Shown: positions 59,392 to 64,000 of the stretch, in pieces
Position numbering within the stretch: the stretch's first letter is position 1
Layout of the letters: each line of letters begins with the position of its first letter
Assembly: GCF_020297485.1 (NCBI RefSeq)
Contig: NZ_JAIWZC010000001.1
Span: 1,488,001 to 1,552,000, forward strand
Length of the DNA: 64,000 nt
DNA from: Enterocloster clostridioformis
Lineage (GTDB): Bacteria > Bacillota > Clostridia > Lachnospirales > Lachnospiraceae
Direction of reading: 5' to 3'
Notes under the pieces: model-generated
What the model was told of the DNA's origin: nothing
Seen by the model: the letters and a program-made list of their open reading frames with translations, nothing else
The model's database searches: none
Translations under genes and position numbers: made by a program

Positions 59392-61140
59392 ATGAGAAAA
59401 CGTAATTTTATAAAAAGCTTTTTATATTATTCAGCCATCATATCCATTCCCATCCTCACCGTATTCCTGGTATTCCTGGCCTTTGTCTTTCAGGGAAAAC
59501 AGAGCGAAATCCGTGAGGATGCCGAGACAGCGGCCCAGGCTGTGAGGGATAACTACTCCCTGGTCCTGGACAGCGCCGCCACCCAGTACGATATCCTGGC
59601 CCGGAACCCCAGGCTGTCCATCTCCTTGCGGGGATTTATCTCCCATAAGCAGATTGGCTACCTGGACGTAATCCTGACCAACACCATCCTGTCCAACTTT
59701 AATTCACTGACCAACAACGCTCCCTATATTGCCTCTGTGTACTATTACCTGGATGGCTATGATTCCATTCTCACCTCTGACACCGGAGGGACCACACGGC
59801 TGTCCCGGTTTTCAGACCTGAGCTGGAAGGATTCCTATGACCACTCTGACCAGGACGAATGGCTGGAACGAAGGGAAATGCACCAGTACTCCTACACACA
59901 GCCCGTCCCGGTCCTTACCTACTTTAAGAAGCTGAGCATGTTTAAGGGCGTGGTCATGGTCAACATATATGAGGAACAGTTAAAACAGCTCATCAATACA
60001 AGTTCCCAGCTGGACCGGTTCTTTATCCTGGACGGGGGCGGCAATTTCCTGCTCCAGGGAGGCGCTCAAACCGCCCAGCTGTCCCTGGAGGACAAGGAGC
60101 TGCTGGTCAGCCGTCTTGAGCAGTCGCCGGACGACGCCTGCCGCGGGTGGGCGGACTTAAGCCGCGGAAAATACTATGTGAGAATCATCCCGGCTGACTG
60201 CGGGACTTATATCGCGGCCTGCATCAGCCACTCCAACTACTATCAGGCCCTTTACACCCTGCTCCTGCAGTTTTTAATGGTCCTGGCTGCGGTGATTTCG
60301 ACCTCTCTTTGGATTGCTTATACCATCACCAAAAAGAATTATCAGCAGATTGATTATTTCGTTGAAGTGTTCTCGGATGCAGAGCGGGGCGTATTTAACC
60401 CGGAAAAGCCCGCGTTCATCAAGGATGAATACGATATAATCCTCAATAACATTGTCCAGCTCTTTCTGAACCAGACCTTCCTGCGCAGCCAGCTGGCCCT
60501 GCGGGAGCAGGAACAGAAGGTGGCTGAAATGACGGCTCTGCAGCTGCAGATTAATCCCCATTTTCTGTTCAATACCCTGCAGACCCTGGATTTCAAGGCC
60601 ATGGAATATACCCATAAGCCCACCGCGGTAAACCAGATGATTGAGGCGCTGTCCGATATCCTTAAATATTCCCTCCAGAATCCCCACTCCATGGTAACCT
60701 TAAAGGATGAAATCGATTATCTGAAAAAATATGACAGCATTCAGCGGTACCGCTATGAGGACAAGTATATCCTCTACTATGAATACGAAATGGAACTAGA
60801 GAGTGTTCCCATCATGCGCCTGATTCTCCAGCCCCTGATTGAAAACAGCCTGTACCACGGCATCAAGCCCCTGAACGGCTCAGGCTTCATCAAGCTGCGC
60901 ATTGTTAAAAGAGGCGGACAACTGATTCTTTCCGTCATTGACTCAGGAGTGGGAATGAAAAAAACAGATATCAGAAAATTGTATGAAAAGATAGCCAATC
61001 CGGGCAGCGAGAATATCGGGCTTACCAATGTAAACAGCCGCCTAATCATGCGCTACGGGGAAGGAGCCGGACTTAAGATACTCAGCAAGAAGGGAATGGG
61101 CACCTGCATCTCATTTTGCATACCGGGAGAAGGCTTGTAG
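59392..61140 (+). CDS. YesM-like sensor histidine kinase
   Basis: 582 residues from ATG 59392 (AAAAGGAACTGAAAACC ahead). One membrane helix near 12-35, an extracellular sensor domain of about 240 residues, and a second helix near 285-305. The phosphoacceptor His is in LQLQINPHFLFNTLQTLDF near 393. The ATPase domain has LILQPLIENSLYHGIKP near 483 and SVIDSGVGM and GIGL-like NIGLTNVNSRL. It partners the response regulator directly upstream to sense extracellular saccharide, probably through the binding protein. Confidence 0.88.
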   Translation: MRKRNFIKSFLYYSAIISIPILTVFLVFLAFVFQGKQSEIREDAETAAQAVRDNYSLVLDSAATQYDILARNPRLSISLRGFISHKQIGYLDVILTNTILSNFNSLTNNAPYIASVYYYLDGYDSILTSDTGGTTRLSRFSDLSWKDSYDHSDQDEWLERREMHQYSYTQPVPVLTYFKKLSMFKGVVMVNIYEEQLKQLINTSSQLDRFFILDGGGNFLLQGGAQTAQLSLEDKELLVSRLEQSPDDACRGWADLSRGKYYVRIIPADCGTYIAACISHSNYYQALYTLLLQFLMVLAAVISTSLWIAYTITKKNYQQIDYFVEVFSDAERGVFNPEKPAFIKDEYDIILNNIVQLFLNQTFLRSQLALREQEQKVAEMTALQLQINPHFLFNTLQTLDFKAMEYTHKPTAVNQMIEALSDILKYSLQNPHSMVTLKDEIDYLKKYDSIQRYRYEDKYILYYEYEMELESVPIMRLILQPLIENSLYHGIKPLNGSGFIKLRIVKRGGQLILSVIDSGVGMKKTDIRKLYEKIANPGSENIGLTNVNSRLIMRYGEGAGLKILSKKGMGTCISFCIPGEGL

Positions 61141-61253
61141 TGTTGTGTCCGGCGTAAATATGAGGATACGCACCAGACCTTCAAATCACCAGTCATATTT
61201 CAGGACATGCTGAATAAAATATAATATCACCCTTGAAAGGAGAATTTACATAT

Positions 61254-61400
61254 ATGACGATCTATCCAATCTGTGCCGCCATGATGAAATACAGGATATT
61301 CCAGACCCTGGCGGAAGCCTATTACAGATACCGAGTGAAAAAGCCATGCTTCATCATGCAGCAGAATGACCGGTGGACCCTTGTGACCATGGATAGATGA
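61254..61400 (+). CDS. Small hypothetical protein
   Basis: 48 residues from ATG 61254 behind GAAAGGAGAATTTACAT. TIYPICAAMMKYRIFQTLAE then AYYRYRVKKPCFIMQQ; basic, with no membrane helix. The strong ribosome site makes it credible. No family recognised. Confidence 0.5.
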   Translation: MTIYPICAAMMKYRIFQTLAEAYYRYRVKKPCFIMQQNDRWTLVTMDR

Positions 61401-61402
61401 CC

Positions 61403-61588
61403 TCATATGGCCCGCATGGGATATACCTCATATACGGCACCCTTGGTACCGAAAAATACCTTTGCAAACTCAGCGATCCTGCCATTGGTAAAGCCTAGAT
61501 CATCTGCTGTTATCTCATGGCCGCTGTCAGCAAAAATGCCAGAATCCACACAAACCAGAAAAAAATGGAAATCTTTTTCTCCCTCCAA
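61403..61588 (-). other. Possible short coding remnant antisense to the sigG upstream region
   Basis: The 61-residue frame reads DFHFFLVCVDSGIFADSGHE and IAEFAKVFFGTKGAVYEV with plausible codon use but no good ribosome site. 61401-61700 contains no other gene. Probably a fragment; low certainty. Confidence 0.2.
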
Positions 61589-61700
61589 ACCGTATAAAAC
61601 ATCTGGAATCCGTACATCATTTCGTTATAGCAGATTCATCCAGTACAGCCCTGTATTTTTCCAATTCAGGGCGTATGGCATTATAACGGAGGTAAGGATT

Positions 61701-62477
61701 ATGTCGGGCTACAAAGTTGAGATATGCGGAGTCAATACCGCCAAACTGCCTTTACTGAGCAATGAAGAGAAAGAGGAACTGTTTCAAAAAATACTGGACG
61801 GTGACATGGAGGCCAGGGAGCAGTACATCAAAGGGAACCTGCGCCTGGTACTCAGCGTAATCCAGCGCTTTTCAAACAGCCAAGAAAACATCGACGACCT
61901 GTTCCAGATTGGATGCATCGGCCTAATCAAGGCCATCGACAACTTTGACATCACTCAGAATGTCAAATTTTCCACTTATGCAGTGCCTATGATACTGGGA
62001 GAAGTGCGCAGATATCTGAGGGACAATAATTCCATCCGGGTCAGCCGTTCCCTGAGGGATACTGCCTATAAGGCCCTCTATGCCAGAGAGCAGCTTACCA
62101 GAACCAATTCCAAGGAACCCACTCTCATGGAGATCGCGCAGGAAATAGGTGTTTCAAAGGAAGACATCACCTATGCGCTGGACGCCATACAGACCCCTGT
62201 CAGCCTGTATGAGCCTGTTTATACGGACGGCGGGGACCCTCTTTTTGTGATGGACCAAATTAGTGATAAAAAGAATCTGGAGGAAAACTGGGTGGAGGAT
62301 TTATCTCTGGTGGAGGCCATGAAACGGCTGCCGGAGCGGGAGCGCCATATCATCGACATGCGTTTCTTTGAGGGGAAAACCCAGACCGAGGTTGCCCAGG
62401 AAATCCATATCAGCCAGGCTCAGGTGAGCCGCCTTGAAAAAAATGCGCTGAAAAGTATGAAATCCTATTTAAGCTGA
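61701..62477 (+). CDS. sigG: RNA polymerase sporulation sigma factor SigG
   Basis: 258 residues from ATG 61701 (GGAGGTAAGGATT ahead; the open frame upstream of it is not conserved). MSGYKVEICGVNTAKLPLL is the characteristic SigG N-terminus. Region 2 has NLRLVLSVIQRFSNSQENIDDLFQIGCIGLIKAIDNF and FSTYAVPMILGEVRRYLRDN; region 4 ends with FEGKTQTEVAQEIHISQAQVSRLEKNAL. It directs late forespore gene expression, so the host makes endospores. Confidence 0.93.
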   Translation: MSGYKVEICGVNTAKLPLLSNEEKEELFQKILDGDMEAREQYIKGNLRLVLSVIQRFSNSQENIDDLFQIGCIGLIKAIDNFDITQNVKFSTYAVPMILGEVRRYLRDNNSIRVSRSLRDTAYKALYAREQLTRTNSKEPTLMEIAQEIGVSKEDITYALDAIQTPVSLYEPVYTDGGDPLFVMDQISDKKNLEENWVEDLSLVEAMKRLPERERHIIDMRFFEGKTQTEVAQEIHISQAQVSRLEKNALKSMKSYLS

Positions 62478-62561
62478 CCCTTGAAGCCTTTCAGCAGATG
62501 TGTTAAACTATTCATGTTAGTGCTTGTTTGAAACATATGCCAACAGAAAGTGAACATATCT

Positions 62562-63488
62562 ATGGAACAAAATGAACGCAGATTTGCAGTATTGATTGAT
62601 GCAGACAATGTCTCCCCCAAGTATATCAAGTACATTTTGGATGAAGTGTCGGATGTGGGAATCGCCACCTACAAGCGCATTTACGGCGATTGGACAGATA
62701 ACGAAAAGCGCAGCTGGAAAAATGTGCTTTTAGACTGGTCCGTAAATCCCATCCAGCAGTACAGCTACACCGCAGGAAAGAACGCCACCGATTCGGCCAT
62801 GATTATCGATGCAATGGACATCCTCTACTCCGGTAATGTGGATGGGTTCTGCCTGGTATCCAGCGATTCGGACTTTACCAAGCTGGCCCAGCGCCTGAGG
62901 GAGGCCGGGATGTTTGTCATGGGAATCGGGGAGCAGAAAACCCCAAAACCCTTTCGTGCAGCCTGCGATACGTTTAAATTGCTGGAGATCATATCCTCTG
63001 ACGATACGCCGGAGACATCGGTCATCGAGAACCAGAAGACCATTACCAACATTGATGAAATCCAGAAAGCCATCACTAAGCTCCTCATTGAAAATAACAG
63101 CCAGAACCAGCCGATCATCCTTGCAAAGGTGGGAAACTTCCTTACAAAGCGCTTTTCAGACTTTGATGTCAGAAACTACGGCTACTCCAAGCTCTCCACC
63201 TTTTTGGAGAGCCTGAACAACAACGACTTCCAGGTGGTCAAGCTCCACGGCGGTTATTTTGTCCAGGAAAAGAGCGCCAGCATCTCTAAGACTGAGATTG
63301 AAAAGGAAATCATCCGCATCATCAAGGGATATAATGGTCATGTGGATAATCTGAGCATCATACACGATGAGCTGAAAAAGGCATACCCTTCCTTTGATGT
63401 GAAGCAGTATGGTTTCAGCCGCATCTCCAGCTTTATCCGCAGCTTCGGAACATTCCGCATCAAGGATAACATGGTTCAGCTCAAATAA
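62562..63488 (+). CDS. NYN-domain nuclease-like protein with two LOTUS/OST-HTH domains
   Basis: 308 residues. The NYN domain (1-150) has its acidic residues in VLIDADNVSPKY near 11, GKNATDSAMIIDAMDILY near 75 and CLVSSDSDFTKLAQRL near 100. Two OST-HTH modules follow, near 168-232 (VGNFLTKRFSDFDVRNYGYSKLSTFLES) and 248-305 (ELKKAYPSFDVKQYGFSRISSFIRS). These suggest an RNA-binding endoribonuclease. ATG 62562 was chosen; a GTG 12 nt earlier is also possible. Confidence 0.85.
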   Translation: MEQNERRFAVLIDADNVSPKYIKYILDEVSDVGIATYKRIYGDWTDNEKRSWKNVLLDWSVNPIQQYSYTAGKNATDSAMIIDAMDILYSGNVDGFCLVSSDSDFTKLAQRLREAGMFVMGIGEQKTPKPFRAACDTFKLLEIISSDDTPETSVIENQKTITNIDEIQKAITKLLIENNSQNQPIILAKVGNFLTKRFSDFDVRNYGYSKLSTFLESLNNNDFQVVKLHGGYFVQEKSASISKTEIEKEIIRIIKGYNGHVDNLSIIHDELKKAYPSFDVKQYGFSRISSFIRSFGTFRIKDNMVQLK

Positions 63489-63497
63489 CGCAGACAA

Positions 63498-63544
63498 CGC
63501 CCGGAAAGGGACATCCAGCCTGTGGATGAAGCCCTTTCCGGGCG
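63498..63544. terminator. Terminator after the NYN gene
   Basis: CGCCCGGAAAGGG...CCCTTTCCGGGCG, a 13-bp perfect stem with an inner CATCCA/TGGATG stem. T-tracts are weak; it may serve both converging genes. Confidence 0.65.
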
Positions 63545-63590
63545 TATCTATTTGCCAATCTCCTTTTGACGGTATTGCTCTGTCTATGTT

Positions 63591-63848
63591 TTACCTGTGA
63601 TACGGCTCCCACGCTCCCTGGGCATTGACCCAGTACCCGCCTGGAGTATACGCCTCTTTTACCATGGCTCCATCTGTTCCCAGATAATACCACTTTCCTC
63701 CGTCCACCAGCCATCCGTCTGACTTATAGGCGCCGTTTCTCATCCTGTATTTCCACTGCCCATCTTCCTGAACCCAGCCGGCGGACAGGCTGCCTTCCTC
63801 ATCCGGCTCTGTCCATATGGCCTCCGCCTTTTCTTTGGTCAGGTCCAT
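63591..63848 (-). CDS. Short protein of cell-wall/choline-binding repeats, possibly a gene fragment
   Basis: 85 residues with tandem aromatic repeats: AGWVQEDGQWKYRMRNGAY, SDGWLVDGGKWYYLGTDGAM and GGYWVNAQGAWEPY, as in glucan/choline-binding repeats of surface proteins. There is no signal peptide and the frame is open upstream to the stop of the sigma factor gene (reading WFECYGKEQEFPEDILKYMD), so the N-terminus of a larger protein appears to be missing. The ribosome site is poor. Probably a remnant or a wall-associated peptide. Confidence 0.5.
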   Translation of the reverse strand: MDLTKEKAEAIWTEPDEEGSLSAGWVQEDGQWKYRMRNGAYKSDGWLVDGGKWYYLGTDGAMVKEAYTPGGYWVNAQGAWEPYHR

Positions 63849-63905
63849 ATATTTAAGTATGTCCTCAGGAAACTCCTGCTCTTTTCCGTAACATTCAAAC
63901 CATGC

Positions 63906-64000
63906 TTATTCAAATCTGACAATTTCCTTTTTAAGCCGTTTCATAATTTTCTTTTCCAGTCTGGATATATAGGACTGAGAGATTCCCAGCAGATCGGCCA
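63906..64000 (-). CDS. sigE: 3' end of a sporulation sigma factor gene, probably sigE
   Basis: The visible end reads [20 protein letters not shown] then [10 protein letters not shown], stop at 63906-63908. This is region 4.2 of a sporulation sigma-70 factor. The [13 protein letters not shown] version is what I associate with SigE; SigK usually has GISRSYVSRIEKRAL. The gene continues beyond the right edge. Confidence 0.65.
   Translation of the reverse strand, partial: ADLLGISQSYISRLEKKIMKRLKKEIVRFE

Noticed and set aside
61407..61700. N-terminal extension of SigG from an upstream start
   Set aside because: The extension lacks a ribosome site and resembles no sigma factor; a strong ribosome site and the typical SigG N-terminus occur at 61701.

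Overview
The window looks like a spore-forming Lachnospiraceae chromosome (Clostridium/Enterocloster-like is a reasonable guess; there is no rRNA to confirm it) carrying a large integrated conjugative or plasmid-like element. Positions 1 to about 48,090 belong to the element: AT-richer, nearly every gene on the minus strand, and rich in mobile-element families. Positions about 48,100 to 64,000 are ordinary host chromosome.

Element, in transcription order (right to left). 47.8-44 kb: replication and maintenance, with a DUF6017-type replication initiator, a cro-like HTH gene, DUF6075, a ParM-like actin with a probable ParR partner, microproteins and a zinc-ribbon protein. 43.6-41 kb: a PDDEXK/DUF1016 nuclease broken by an amber codon, and a radical SAM protein. 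40.9-25.5 kb: a Tad/Flp pilus locus (Flp pilin, prepilin peptidase, CpaB, CpaE-like, TadA, TadB, TadC, DUF4320, TadE-like, DUF6550-like and a large secreted protein). Two group II introns interrupt it, one inside the Flp pilin and one between the signal peptide and mature part of the secreted protein. 25.4-20.7 kb: two unknown helical proteins, a PAPS-reductase-like enzyme, an XF1762-like GNAT protein, a radical SAM protein and a Toprim/DUF3991 protein. 20.7-13.7 kb: four tandem copies of one IS. 13.6-6.0 kb: eight divergent tandem DUF5688 paralogues (one with an amber codon). 5.8-0 kb: a circularly permuted cytosine-5 DNA methyltransferase, a dense hairpin array, a DUF5049 protein and three members of an unnamed paralogous family, one carrying an IS630 insertion. 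With the IS copies removed, the Toprim gene and the DUF5688 array would be only 23 bp apart, so they were probably one operon.

The element's right end lies inside rbsA: the ribose ATPase gene is cut just after its Walker A GENGAG. The left end, and any integrase or relaxase, are outside the window.

Host part: rbsA fragment, rbsD, rbsK and rbsR (LacI family, with operator-like palindromes); divergent coaBC and coaX; a GH43 glycosidase with a decayed SGNH esterase; a sugar ABC transporter and its YesM/YesN-type two-component system; sigG; a NYN-LOTUS protein; a cell-wall-binding-repeat fragment; and the 3' end of a second sporulation sigma factor (sigE-like) on the opposite strand.
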